This document shows, in pieces, positions 34,133 to 47,400 of a DNA stretch of 64,000 nucleotides. How positions within the stretch are numbered: position 1 is the first letter of the stretch; every line of letters begins with the position of its first letter. This stretch comes from Diphasiastrum complanatum (Eukaryota; Streptophyta; Lycopodiopsida; Lycopodiales; Lycopodiaceae), in contig CM055093.1 of NCBI GenBank assembly GCA_029204225.1, positions 24,409,912 to 24,473,911 on the forward strand, read 5' to 3'. A program made the translations under genes and the position numbers. Below the pieces are notes generated by a model, which saw only the letters and a list, made by a program, of their open reading frames with translations, was not told the DNA's origin and searched no databases.

Positions 34133-35388
34133 AATGAATGTATGCTATGATGGCGAGAACATAATCAGTGTGTTTTGGTTGGTCCATGATTAAGGGATTA
34201 TTTTTAGAGTTCAACTTACATGAAGTTGTGTGTAGCGGCTTCCGCATGCAAAAGTTGCAATTTGCAAGTTTTGGATGCTGCGAAGGAGGAGACCAGAGAG
34301 CACTCTACAGGAGAGAGACAAAATGAACGCTCCAAGCACATATTCTACCATGTTAAACATAGCTTCAAAAACCACTCATTTGAGCTCAAATTTTCATTTT
34401 CAACACGAAATAAACGCAATGCCACACTCTAGACATTCTCTAGATGGAGCCTAGCCACCTATCACAAGAGCCACCAACACCAAATTTGGCTTTGATCAGT
34501 TCTTCGAGCTCCAAAAAATGGGAAATTCAATGATTTTGACAGTTACTAGGCCCGAGCTATAGTATGGTCGAGATTCCACTTGAAATCATGTTGAAGATAG
34601 ACATGTTGCTGTCCAGCGATGGACCTGCAGCGATCTATCATGAGCAAGAGAATCAAAATGTTGATATATATGGTAGGTTGTCCAGCGATGGACCAACGAT
34701 GAACCAATATTACCTCCCACATACTTCATAATGCATGTTAATGATAGTTTTGCATCATATGTGATAAGCTGAGATAGAAGCTTCAGAATGACCAGCGATG
34801 ATGCACTTTCTTTCTCATGAATGGTTGTGTTTGGTTTCAATCTCCTTATTATGGATATGAATGGATGATATCTCGGTGTGAGTTCTACAATTTACATTAT
34901 ACACTACTATCCTTCAATGGACAACATGAATATGTGGTTGTTCCTTAAGTAACTAAGGGTTACATACGTACTCCAGAAATGAAGCTATTGTTGTTTCATA
35001 CTTTTATCAAAATATACAGTTTAATCGCTGGTGCATTCTGATTATGATTAGTATACCTCATGCTATAACCAATTTTGTTATCATACTTGTGAACGACTGC
35101 TCTTTCAAAGGGAATACTACTGTGTATTAGCACTAACAAATGAAACTTGCGCTCTCTGTAGCATCGAATATCACTACTATCTTCATTTTTGGTTAGGTTC
35201 GGCTTCGAGCCATAAAGCTATAAGCATTTGCACGGGTATGCACATTAAACCATTTGCTTCAGATTCGTATAAGCAGTGAACGGTAGGCTCTCCGTAAAGT
35301 ACTTACTTTCGCTTTCAAAAAGGCTGACAATAACGTTATGAACATTTTAAGACTAAGGAAGGCAAAGAGCACTCGAGGGGACTAGAAC

Positions 35389-36413
35389 ATGGCATCCTCA
35401 CAAGAAACCACGACTACAATCATCCAGGTAAGAATTTTCCGAACAATTTTCAGATTTTGCAAGCATCACCTATGCTCGAAAGGTAAGGTGTCTCTTCACA
35501 AATGTATTCCATTATAGGTGACTATTAAAGATCCTAAATACAGAATTTACTTGGTTTCTACTCAGTTCAACTGTATCACTTCATAAGTACTATAATTTTT
35601 CTGCATTTAATGACACCCACGCTGTCTCGAAGCAAGGGTTCTCCTCATGTTATCTTGGACAACATGGATTTGCGTAAGATAAACGGTTCTTACATAAGGA
35701 TTAGAATGGCACAAATTTGCCCTGATACCTTGTTAAAACCATGAGAACCTCATCAATAAATTGAAACCTATCCATTACATGTAAGTCTTTTTGCTTAGTA
35801 TTTTTTTTGATGGTTTAATTTAATCAGATAGACATTTTTTGGGATGGAAATTGCATTGCAGGATATTGCACACATGTGTGCAACGCAAGTTGACATACCA
35901 CTTATGGATATAATGGTGAGTTTCTAAAGTATATTGGTGTATCTTCATAGGTCTAAATTTATGGTTTGCATTTTTATTTCCTGTTATTATAGTTAGTTTT
36001 ATTTTGTCGCTTACATCAATTCATAACTGAACAACTAAGACACATTAGTAATTTTTTATGTTTGGAGTTCATAGATGATGACAAGGTAAAATGTTTTACT
36101 ACAATACATCCATGCTTTGATAGCTTGGAATTTTGTTTTGTTTTATTTATTTTTCATTTTGACTTACATAATTGATTTCATATTAATTTGTGTAGGTGGA
36201 TAATAACGGTTTGCAAATAGGTCTTGATCCACGATTGAAAGTCAGACATAAAATTGTATCAATTTTTAGTTATTTTTTATTATTTTGTTTTTCTATTGAT
36301 TTTTATAAGTTCGTTAATAATATTACGTTGTTTTGAAATATTGGAGTATGTATAGGAAGTGAAAGCAAGAGGATAATTTTCTGCACTTCCTTTCTGAAGC
36401 TGTTGGAAGATGA
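35389..36413 (+). CDS. Candidate five-exon gene for a 92-residue protein (unrecognised)
   Basis: Five short open segments join in phase 0, each with good splice signals: 35389-35427 (ATG..CAG|GTAAGA), 35862-35915 (TTGCAG|..ATG|GTGAGT), 35993-36085 (TTATAG|..AAG|GTAAAA), 36196-36240 (GTGTAG|..AAA|GTCAGA) and 36366-36413 (AAAG|..TGA). The product would be MASSQETTTTIIQ, then DIAHMCATQVDIPLMDIM, a 31-residue helical segment with FITEQLRHIS, VDNNGLQIGLDPRLK, and QEDNFLHFLSEAVGR then stop. Introns are AT-rich and exons less so, as in real plant genes. I recognise no family. The last acceptor is chosen because it keeps the frame open; other choices hit a stop. Chance assembly in AT-rich DNA remains possible. 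Confidence 0.4.
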
Positions 36414-39400
36414 ATCAATAAACATAAATGTTTTGGTAGATGCAGCTACAATTGCACAAGTTATTTTAGGATAATAATCATATACATCTTTGATGCATGT
36501 GACTCGAAATCTTTTTCAGTTTCATAAAAGATTGATGTATACTTGTAAAGTGATTATTGATGACAATGATATGTTCATTTTTCAATACAAACCTTTGGGA
36601 GTTTTATTAATCAACAACTTGAATGATTTTTTGTCACATATTTTTGGATGGTCGCATTATATGTGATGGAATTATCTTTTCATTTTAGGATAAATGTTTT
36701 ACCATTATAAAAAATTATTTCATTACAAATGTATTCATATGCGTTGAATTGTTTTTCAAATTGTGGGTTGTAGAAAAAAATCAACCAAGGTATGAAGCTG
36801 AAAATGTGTCTCAACATAGGAGTGAACGACCTCGTAAGGTATGTGGTGTGTCTTTTGCTCAATATGTGATATATAAATTCTAAATTTTTATTGTCTTATT
36901 AAACAAAAGTTACTTTACTTCCTCCTTGTCCAGCGCTAACCTTGCTATCTGATTTCAAGTAGAAATCCGCTCAAAAACCTATAATTTCACCTCAGAAATC
37001 AGAAATAAAAGTTGCTCTGGCAGTGCTGGACCTGCACTTGTAATCTGACTCAAATCCTATCGAAAAAGCAGATATTTACACCGAGATTCACTCAATTTAC
37101 AGCTGGTTCTCCAGCGCTGGCTCTACTCTAACTTCCTGATAATTTGAAAGAGTTTCTATACACTCTGATGAATTTCTCCCCTGCTGAAACTCAAGGAGAG
37201 AGAGAAAGCAAAAAATGCAAGCAGGAAAAATGGAGAGCAATGCTTAGCAAATCTAAAAACTGGAATACACAATGAGCATCTAAGTACTCTGTGGGTGACT
37301 TTATTCAAAAACTGCTTTCATTGTTGATTTTAATAGCTAGCCCGTCAACTTTCGACTTTGTAGTTACTCTAGTGCCCGTGAAATTTCACTAAGTGCAACA
37401 ATTCCATGTTGATGAAAATTACCAGCTTGTTTCTTCCAAAAGATCTTTCCTATTGAAGGTGAACACTTCCAAATCTGAGTAGTTACTTAAGCAACAGTAA
37501 ATTTTTTCCCATGGTCCCGACAAAAGTTGTTGAAGTATGTGCATTGCCACTTTTTCCCATCAGCCATGTGCTCGATTTTTCTAGCCTCAAGGTCAATCCT
37601 TCATTTTGCTAATGTACCTTTCACTTTTCACCTTTCACTTTGCCATGGTGCTTGTGTCATGTAAATCCGAACGTTGTTAGGGGACTTTATGGTACTGAAA
37701 ATTTCATTTCCTATTTTACACGTGGCCTTCTTGGAAGTTAATAGGAAATAATTTTCTACCCAAGAATCTTATCTTTTATGGATTCTGTATCCTTCTTTCC
37801 AAGGTATCTTGTGTAATAATTTTCCTCCTCAATAGTCTTTTGCATTTTTCTCGACATTTAATGACATTCTTTTCATTCTCTTGATTCATGTTTGTTTTTT
37901 CTCCATGAGTTTGTCATTATTCTGTCGATAGAATATTAGTAACATTACAATGACTTGTGTGAAGTTTTTAGGATATTTTGTTTTCTTCAGTACACTTCGT
38001 AGGTTTGTGAAAGACAACAACCGATTTTGACACACTCATTAAAGGAATTTCAAAATAAAAAATGACCTTTTGTAAAGATACTTATATATTTTTTCTCCAG
38101 TTTCAACATCTCCTGGCCCAATCAAAATGCACACAATTCAAATCTACGTAACATACCTCAAATAAATTAGAAAATAAAAATATATTATAGCAAACTTTGA
38201 AATTGCCGCCGGGTAGCATGGATGTATCCCATTGGTTGGCTCTTCTTGTCCAGTACATGCTAATCTGTCTGACGTCAATACCTCAAGTTAAAATTGTTTA
38301 ACTATGTTGGATAGGATAAAGAAATTTGTTAACTAGACTAGTTACAGTTACAGATCGGTAGTATGCACAATAAGATATTGTTATTATTGTAATTTTCTCA
38401 TGGGGATAAATGTGATATGGAAAACGAACAGGAGAGATTTTGGTGTCCAAGCTTTGGCAATAACAATGGCAAGGAGACCAAGATTTACAATTGAGTAAAG
38501 AGCAAAAATGACATACAAATATTATTATAAAGCAAGGATTTTGGCAACTCATGGAGGTCATTCTATATCAGAATTGGTGCAACATGTTTACATGCATTCA
38601 TAAATAAAAGTACATGATGTCAATCCTCATGATCATCGAAAATGTAACTGCAAGTATATCAAAGTATCTCTTTTTGGTCTGCGTGACCATCCATTTGAAA
38701 GTCTTCATCTAGTGGTAGCCAAGTCCCACCCGTTTTCTTAAATCTCTGATAGCTGAAGGTTAGACTAAGCATTTGTTTTTCAATATGATAATGAAAAATC
38801 ATTGAAGATCTTTTTATCCTACATTCTATATCTCCATTTGTCTTATTGTCCTAGCCTTGAACCATAAGACCTGACAAAATATCATCTGATAAATCTTTAC
38901 AAAGAAATAAAGTTGGTGTCCTTCGAACAGTTGTACTTGAGAAAAAATCAGCAAACATATAGAATGAGACAAACCAGCTTAGGTGAAAACTTGGCAATGG
39001 TATCTCTTCAAGCTTACCTAAAGCTCCCATCCCTTTCTGGAATATATTTAGATTCGTAAAAGAATATATCACTATCTACAAAATCCTTTGAACTTCTTCC
39101 TCTATATTGCAACTTCTCAACATCAGAGTGAATTACATCCAATATATCTACAAGTGATTGTGTTGGTTCCCATTCACTTATGTGATATACAATGAGGAAT
39201 TTCTAACTATGATTGAGGTGGAAGAGCACTGAAGCCTTGATTATATCACATTAGAGCTGGTTCATTTACACAACAATCTACTCAATTATTTCAGATTCAT
39301 TATCAACGGAAGACTTGTAAGTAACCCATAACTATTGCCTATGAAAATGAGTAGATTCAAAATGATGTTGTGTACAAATATAAGTGCAGTAACATTTTAA

Positions 39401-40171
39401 GTTCTTTTTATTGAAAAGACATGAGCTAATAACATGCTGCAAAGATCTACCATCAACAATTACTAATGTGGAGGAGCAATAGAAACAAATGCAATCTTGT
39501 TAAATCAATGTATAGACACTATATTTCAATAAGAGAAAGCCCTGGTTGGACATCAATACAGATGCTATGAAAGAGCAATCAGTGCATCATTTGTCAAATG
39601 CAAATATTTTGGAATTCATGTATAGACTCTTTATTTCAATAAAAAAAACCCAAGCTGGACATCAATATAGATTTACAAAGAGTAGTATGCTACCTTTTCA
39701 TGTCAAAGGGCCTCTTTTCTTAATTTTAATTAACTCTAATCATGTTTGTGTATCCAATGGAAAGATAACCAGACAAATCAAATAGACAGGCAGATAGAAT
39801 GTAGAAAAGCATTGTAATATTGACACAAATCTGAACGCAGAACCAGACAGAGCTGTAATCAGATTAAGTATAGCAAAATATACAAGTCAATAATGCAGGT
39901 GAGCACAAAACAATAGCGGACGTAACCGCGTGCTTTACAAACTGTAAAGGTTATGAACCTATTACTGACAATCTGTTTGAAAGAAAGAAAGAATCAATGC
40001 GCGAAGGTATCTACAGTATCTGTCTTTCAATTACAAAATCAAGCTTACTGATATCGCTTATTGCGCTTGTTTTTGCTTGTTTGACACTTATGTTGAATAC
40101 CGAGATGGTATTCACTATATACATAAATTTTACAGGTGTGTAGATTAAGAAGGTACAAAAGTAGTTGTGCT
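36414..40171. other. Region without a recognised gene
   Basis: AT-rich. An exon-like segment 36775-36839 (acceptor TTGTAG, donor GTATGT, reading NQPRYEAENVSQHRSERPRK) may belong to the candidate gene upstream or to a lost one. 36930-37280 has repeated CAG(C/T)GCTGG motifs resembling LTR sequence. At 39508 and 39618 a diverged 110-bp direct repeat starts ATGTATAGAC(A/T)CT. Nothing else was supported. Confidence 0.4.
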
Positions 40172-41443
40172 GTCTGTAGGAGATCATGGGTGGTTGTTGT
40201 TGTTGTCAAATTTGATTGCACAATGCATAAAACGGGCGTGAAGAGGCTGCGACGTCAGGCTTTGCCAAAAATGACATTGGTGAAAATGTGAGTTTGCGAC
40301 ACCCTTTGGCCTTTGGCCTTGACCTTACCTAAAGGCAACTTGCGCCCTTTTAAAGACAAGTGTCACCTTTTTAGAGACAAGTGTCACCTTTGGCCTTGAC
40401 CTTACCTAATTGCGTGTAAAAATGCAGTGTCGCATTTTTCGTATTTTTTGTCTGTCATAAAGTGCAAGTAGAAAGGCAGTGTCGCATGTTTTTAGGCAAG
40501 TGTCGCCTGTCATAAAATGCATGTAAAAATGCAGTGTCGCATTTTTCGCATTTTTTGCCTACCATAAAATGCGTGTAAAAATGTAGTGTCGCATTTTTCG
40601 CATTGTTCTCCTATTCAGGTTTACTTGTAAATATGCGAGCTGTGCAACTGTCACATTTTTCGTCTGTCATGAATAGTGAGTAAAAATGCAGACTGTTGCA
40701 ACTGTCGCCTTTTTCGCCTGTCTTATTTTACGTGTAAGAATGCAGACTGTGGGACAACACAAGTAAAATACAGCAGCATGAAGTCTGTAGGAGATCGTGG
40801 GTGGTTGTTGTTGTTGTCAAATTTGATTGCACAATGCATAAAACGGGCGTGAAGAGGCTGCGACGTCAGGCTTTGCCAAAAATGACATTGGTGAAAATGT
40901 GAGTTTGCGACACCCTTTGGCCTTTGGCCTTGACCTTACCTAAAGGCAACTTGCGCCCTTTTAAAGACAAGTGTCACCTTTTTAGAGACAAGTGTCACCT
41001 TTGGCCTTGACCTTACCTAATTGCGTGTAAAAATGCAGTGTCGCATTTTTCGTATTTTTTGTCTGTCATAAAGTGCAAGTAGAAAGGCAGTGTCGCATGT
41101 TTTTAGGCAAGTGTCGCCTGTCATAAAATGCATGTAAAAATGCAGTGTCGCATTTTTCGTATTTTTCGCCTGTCATAGAATGTGTAAAAATGCAGTGTTG
41201 CATTTTTCGCATTTTTTGCCTACCATAAAATGCGTGTAAAAATGTAGTGTCGCATTTTTCGCATTGTTCTCCTATTCAGGTTTACTTGTAAATATGCGAG
41301 CTGTGCAACTGTCACATTTTTCGTCTGTCATGAATAGTGAGTAAAAATGCAGACTGTTGCAACTGTCGCCTTTTTCGCCTGTCTTATTTTACGTGTAAGA
41401 ATGCAGACTGTGGGACAACACAAGTAAAATACAGCAGCATGAA
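40172..41443. repeat. Tandem duplication, about 611-bp and 661-bp copies
   Basis: Copy 1 is 40172-40782 and copy 2 is 40783-41443. Both start GTCTGTAGGAGATC and end CAGCAGCATGAA and are nearly identical. Inside each, a unit of about 50 bp (AAAATGCAGTGTCGCATTTTTCG...) is itself repeated. Copy 2 is 50 bp longer because it has one extra subunit. A second internal motif is CCTTTGGCCTTGACCTTACC. No coding potential was seen. Confidence 0.93.
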
Positions 41444-42049
41444 TGGAGGCAGATTGACATAGGATTTAGGAGAGTAGAGGAAATAAATCCAACACCACCT
41501 TTGCAGATTTGAAACCCTTCATCGAATGAAATGGTATGAACTTGCTTATCCACCTCGAAGAAGTGCTATTTTCATCCATAGTAATGGACTGACTGGTTGA
41601 GGTGGCTGATGACCTCTCCCGATTGTCCATTTCAAGCGTTTCTTGTCTGCAGGACCGCGAGCTTCGAGACAGAGCGAGAACATATTTTTTTTCATGAGCC
41701 CTTTCTAGTGCGTCGTTTAGGTCAAGACTTGATTCTGAATGCGTTGTTCAGGCCAATACTTGATTCTGAAGGAGCTCCTATTCCTCACTTCGATCACAGG
41801 AGGTAGCATTCAGATTCCAAGAGGTTTGATATTTCCAAAAACTGGAGACCCTCTGAATTTATTGAAGTCACACAACGTTCACAAAACAAAACAAATGCTA
41901 TGGGACCTTGCATTGCCGTTTGTTGGGAAGCCAAAATGTGACTTTCACGTCGTCCATTCTAATCTATTTTACCCTAGAGCATTTATTCTGGTGCAACACA
42001 GAATCCTAAATAGATGTTTCATTTTTATATATTTCAAAAATTTCTTTTT

Positions 42050-42950
42050 ATTTGGGAGTGAATCAAAATTTTCCAAAGGATCGAATTTTTTCAAAGACTC
42101 AAATTTTTCCAACGGATCGAAATTTTCCGAAGACTCGAATATTTCAAAAGACTCTAATTTTTCCAAAGACTCAAATTATTCCAACGGATCAAAATTTTTC
42201 GAAGACTCGAATATTTCAAAAGACTCGAATATTTCCAAAGAATCGATTTTTTTTTAAGACTCAAATTTATTCAAAGACTCGAATTTTTCCGAAGACTTGA
42301 AATCTTCCAAAGACACGATTTTTTCCAAAGACTCGAATTTTTCCCAAGACTTGAATTTTTCCAAAGACTCGAATTTTTCCGATGATTCGAATTTTTCCAG
42401 CGGAGACTCAAATTTTTCCGAATACTTGAATTTTTTCGAATTCCAAAGACTCAAATTTTTATTGAAGACTCGATTTTTTTTGAAGACTCGAATTTTCCAG
42501 AGACTCGAATTTTTCAAACGAATTGAATTTTTCCGAATTTTCAAAGACTCAAATTTTCCAAAGACTCAAATTTTTTAAGGACTCAAATTTTTCAAAAGTA
42601 TCGAATTTTTCCAAAGACTCGAATTTTTCCAAGACTTGAAAGAATCAGAATTTTTCGATACCGGATTGATTCGAAGAATCTGTAATTTTTCGATACCCAA
42701 AATCAGAAATTTTCGAATTAGATACGGGATTGACTCGGAAAATTCATAATTTTTCGATACTTAAATTAGAATTTTGCGATACGGGATCGTCTCGAAAAAT
42801 TTGCAATTTTTCGATATCCCAAATCAGAATTTTTTGATACTCAAAATTAGAATTTTCCAAGTCAATGTATAATTTGTCGAGTCAGTGTATATTTTTCGAG
42901 TCTTTGTATATTTTCGATACATTGTAAATTTTGATATTGTCAGTTAGAAA
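42050..42950. repeat. Degenerate minisatellite of GAATTTTTCCAAAGACTC units
   Basis: About 18-20 bp units (consensus CGAATTTTTCCAAAGACT) are repeated over about 570 bp. They grade after 42640 into a related array with ATTTTTCGATAC and AAAATCAGAA motifs. Frames reading SKDSNFS on one strand and EKFESLE on the other stay open only because of the unit composition. Confidence 0.9.
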
Positions 42951-43859
42951 TCTGACCCATGACGCTCGCTCAACCACTGCTTGCTCCAACTTTTGCTGCC
43001 GATCCTCACGATTTTTGACAGTTTAAGAGCACTTCCGACCATTTTAGACCACATTAGGACCGCATGAGAGCACATTTGAGACCGTATTTTGATCGTAAAG
43101 GACCGCATTAGGTCCATTTGCGACCATTTGACGGCCATTTCAGGGCACTTCCAACCATTTGAGAGCACATTAGGACCGCCCGTCACCCAGATCGCCGGCC
43201 GCCCATCACCGACGGGCATACTCACTAAATCGTCGACCGTCCATTGCCCGTCAACGACGGGCACACACAACTAATATTTATATAGATAAAATGTAGACTC
43301 TTGTGGAGAAAAAATGAATCCCCAGATTTTATTGGGTCACGTGTGCCCTAAACCTTCATCAACGGGCAGCTCACTGGCATTTGGATGGGCAACTTAGAGA
43401 GTCTTCGGACATCGAAAGTTCTAGAGAGAGACAGAGAGTGTGCAATTTGAGAGTGAATGCTCTGTGCAATCTCAGGAGTGAATGCTATGTCTGCAATCTG
43501 AGAGAGCGAGAGAGAGAGGTGCCAAGGAGGACGGCAAGGAGCAGAGGATCGCGAGGAAGACGAGCAGGAGGATCGTGAGTGGGAGGGAGAGAGCATGAGA
43601 GACAGAGAGAGAAAAGAAAAAGAGAAGGCAATTGCGAGCTGCTTTTGCATATCCGGATGCAAGGCGACGAGCTTCCTGGAATACATATGCTGAAGGATTC
43701 ATGTGTCCGCAGCTGCAGCTATTCTCTTAGTCTTGATATGGCATGTATTTCTCACTCCTGCTTGATGAACTGGCTGGCTACATGTTCTCTGGCACCCGTA
43801 GTTCTTTGTTTGAGGCACAGTTCTTCACAATTATTGGGTAATATGTTGAGATGCAGGAC

Positions 43860-43862
<3 letters not shown>

Positions 43863-43901
<39 letters not shown>

Positions 43902-43949
43902 CATAGAGATAGTCAGCGAGGGTGCTGACGAGAGAGATGGTGAGAGAGA

Positions 43950-44002
<53 letters not shown>

Positions 44003-44122
44003 CGTTGCCAAGAGGAGCATAGGATCGTGAGAGGGATAGATGGTGAGGCTTGAGAGTTTTTTTTAACCTAGATTAGGGTTTTCTTGGGGTTAGGGTTTTT
44101 ATCGTTGGAAAGAACAAATACG

Positions 44123-44160
<38 letters not shown>
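43863..44160. repeat. Three (GA)n tracts upstream of WDR74
   Basis: GA runs lie at about 43863-43900, 43951-43999 and 44128-44160, in a generally GA-rich segment starting near 43420. They lie within the putative promoter/5' leader of the downstream gene. GA repeats in this position are common in plant promoters and leaders and can bind BPC/GAGA factors (established knowledge); a role here is inference. Confidence 0.9.
44073..44098 (+). promoter_or_regulatory. Two telo-box motifs upstream of WDR74
   Basis: TTAGGGTTT occurs at 44073-44081 and 44090-44098, about 400 bp before the start codon. This is the reverse of the plant telo-box AAACCCTAA, which is enriched in promoters and leaders of ribosomal-protein and ribosome-biogenesis genes. 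That fits the function of the downstream gene. Confidence 0.65.
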
Positions 44161-44165
<5 letters not shown>

Positions 44166-44494
44166 ATACTTTTAGTTCTAGTCATTCTATGGTATGTGTT
44201 TCGATTGAATTCGGTTAGAGTGCTTCTTCGTTGTTGACATTTCCCATTGGGTAAGTCACAAAACTAGGTCAAACAACTACATCTTGGGTGCTTTTTTTAA
44301 ACCTTTTGTTGTTTGATGATGTTAATTTTTGTGTACCTTCATTGTGCAAGGAGCAGGTAGATCACCAATACAGCGGGGCTCTACCTCATTGTGATTCCTT
44401 GAAATTGAGAAAGACATTTTTTTCAATCAACTGCATTCTCTGAGGGAGACAAAGGGAGAGACGAATAGACTTCTATCCATCTAGCTACAGTGAA

Positions 44495-47400
44495 ATGCCT
44501 CGTGCAAGTTGTGCGGATTTTCCAGGGTGTCCGCCTTTTCGAGCAATTTGTGGAGATGCACTAGGTTTCATCAAAGGTAATATCACTTCCCATTTTAGAT
44601 GTTCTCACGATGTTTAGATTGGAGGGATTAAGTTGTGCTTGTGTGATACAGATACATCAATCAGGAAAAGCTTTTCATGTTGTTATTGTGGAAGCTAAGA
44701 TTGGGGCATTTGTAACTTTGTTGTCCTTCAAAGTTCTACTGCTCTATACTTTTGTCCACCATCAAGTTGACACACTGCTTTGGCCTTGACACCTTCGTAA
44801 AGTTTTTGTATTGTAATGTAGTGGATGCCCTTTTTGAAGTTCGATTGTTTAAAGTTGAGCCATGGGCTACAGTACTTCTCAGATATGAGGGGTTAAAGGT
44901 TGATTTTTTAACAGAATATCATTTTTTATCATTTGAGTTCTCAACATTCTTTGAAATGTTGAGCTATGATATCTCTACTTTAAATGCATATTTTAGAACT
45001 TGAAAGTATATTACCCATTGGATTTCAGAGTTCTATCCACTATGCTGGTCAAGTTTTCATTCTTGTGACCTCTTATATCTCAAGGTTTCATCTTTATTAT
45101 AGTCTTAGCATGTAGCAACATTCAGGTAAATGCAAAGTGCAGTAGTTGCTTATGCCAAATTCTTGGTTTAGCATTACCCACTAATAATTGTCTTTTCATA
45201 AAGCTGCCTCCAACTTTTGTTGTCCACATCAATGCAGTAATTTGGATCTTGTGAACTCCTGCCATATCTCAAAGGAAGTTTATTATCCCTGTACTTGTCA
45301 CTGAGTCTGAGCCCTTTGCTGCTAAGTCTTCCCTTCCTACTAGAACAGTGATGGAAATGAACAGAATTATTCATGTTAAGTATGCAAAATTGGTAGCTTT
45401 CCAATTGTGAAGACTAAATACTTGAAGGTAGTTACAGTATATATATATATATTTCTAATTATGATTCTTTCTTCACTGACATTTATTTAGAGTGGAGTAA
45501 TTGGCAGTTTGTTCATCTGGGTCTCTCTCTACCATAGCATACTGAGTTATTGTCGATTTTTTTGTTTGTATTTGCAGTTATTGAAGCTCAAGCTGAAAAG
45601 CCAGTACCACAAGTTGTAGCAAGATGGGGAGAACCTTCTCCTGGAGACAGCATCACCTGCATGTCTTTTACTGGAAACAGCTCTTGTGTATGATAGTTAC
45701 TACCTGTTGTCAATCATTAAATCTATGCTTCTTTTTTCCTCAAGGACACTGGTTGTTGTACACTGGTTGCAATTTGGACATAGTTTTGATGCATGTAACC
45801 TCCATCATTGACATAGGTGCAGTAACAAGAGGAAAAAAACATAAGCTCTCAACCCTAAAACCCCAAAAACATAGGTGCTGTGTAGGGTTCGGAGTTTGGT
45901 TTAAGGTATAAGTTTTATTCTTTGTGCGGCATCTATATTCTGATCAAATAGAGCTGTTTGCGAATTTCTGACCTATCTGTGAAAAAATTGTGTTTCACAG
46001 AAGTTTCTACTAATTAGGATTTTTTTTGTAAAGCACAATTTTTCCGATAGTTTTATTCGTTTGAATCAACTAACAGTTTAGTTCTCAAGGATTTGCTCAC
46101 AACAGTGAATGTAAACAATGCCAGTTTGTTTGTGTTTGTGCCTGTAGGGACTTGCTGTTGCCAGGAAAACAGGAGTGGTAAGTTAAAAGTAACCGGGACA
46201 TACTTGCTTATTGGGTTCAATCAAATTTTTGTCAGCAAAAAACATTCAATCCTTGACTTTACTTTTAAGTTTCTTAAATACTCTTTTCCTATTTAGAAGT
46301 TGAGACCAGGGACAGTCTGCAGAACATTTTGCCGATAATAGAACATGAATTTGTAGTCTACTATCCAAGATTATATCTTCTGGCAATATTCTAAATACGG
46401 TGGATGCATCTTCACATTTGAGTTCTAAGGACTGTGCCTATATTGCATGCTGCACTTTGTTTAGGTGGATGTTTTAGATCCTGGTAATGGGGTCGTTCAT
46501 TCACGTCTTCATACGACAATGATGTCAACAAACAGTTCATGTGAAGCAAGTTTAAGTGATAAAGTTGCCGACAATCCAGTTGTTGGTGGGTTGCATCTAT
46601 TCAAAGAAACGAGCTCATGGTAATCAAACATCCCTCGATAGTGTTTCCACTTCTTGAAATTTCATTTGTTTTTCCTTTGCCTGAATTTTAATATGATCAT
46701 ATTTCTCTTGTCAGGTCCAAGGCTGTGCTTACTTGCACACAAACTGGGCAAGTGGCATTGCAGTCTGTCAAGCTTGAAAAAGAGCTGTACCAGCTAGATT
46801 CAGAAGTTTGGGAAGATGAGAAAGATTACCTGCGAGCAAAATGGACAGTTTGCAAGTCAGGAGAGGTGCTTTGCTCCAAGGTAGACAGCCATGAAAGATA
46901 TGCTCTTTTTGGAGGGTACGAATTCTCAATTTGTCCCTGAAATTCTTCGTATTTTATTTCTAACATACTTCAGGAGGGTCGGAGAATGCCTCCAGATATT
47001 GTTAAATGTTGAACATCGATCAATCACTAATGTGCACATTGGTGACTCACCAATCCTAGCTGCTAACTATGACTTGCTATTGCAATTGAATAGGATTTAG
47101 ACTAATCATTATACGATAGAGAAGAAGGATGTGATCTAAAGTTGTGTATCACATTGACTTTGCTGATCTGAGTGACATATGTCCCGCCGCAGTAAGAACA
47201 TCTCCCGTATCATGAGAGCAACAAAACGTGTGTGTGTGTCCCGGAATAAACAATGATATCTTTCTCGAATAATCTGAGCCAAATCCTCTATGCCACATCA
47301 AATTATATTGGTAGAAGTTATAGTTCCTCCACTTTAGGTTGAGGCGTTCTGACTCATCATTTTTTCTTCAAAGACTGGCATAGATGGATAACAATGAGTA

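Noticed and set aside
41739-42578. Open frames up to 172 codons with SKDSNFS-type repeats and the opposite-strand EKFESLE frames
   Set aside because: They arise from the 18-20 bp minisatellite; neither strand has flanking gene signals.
43348-44022. Arg/Glu-rich and Ser/Leu-rich open frames in the GA region
   Set aside because: Low-complexity translations of GA/TC tracts.
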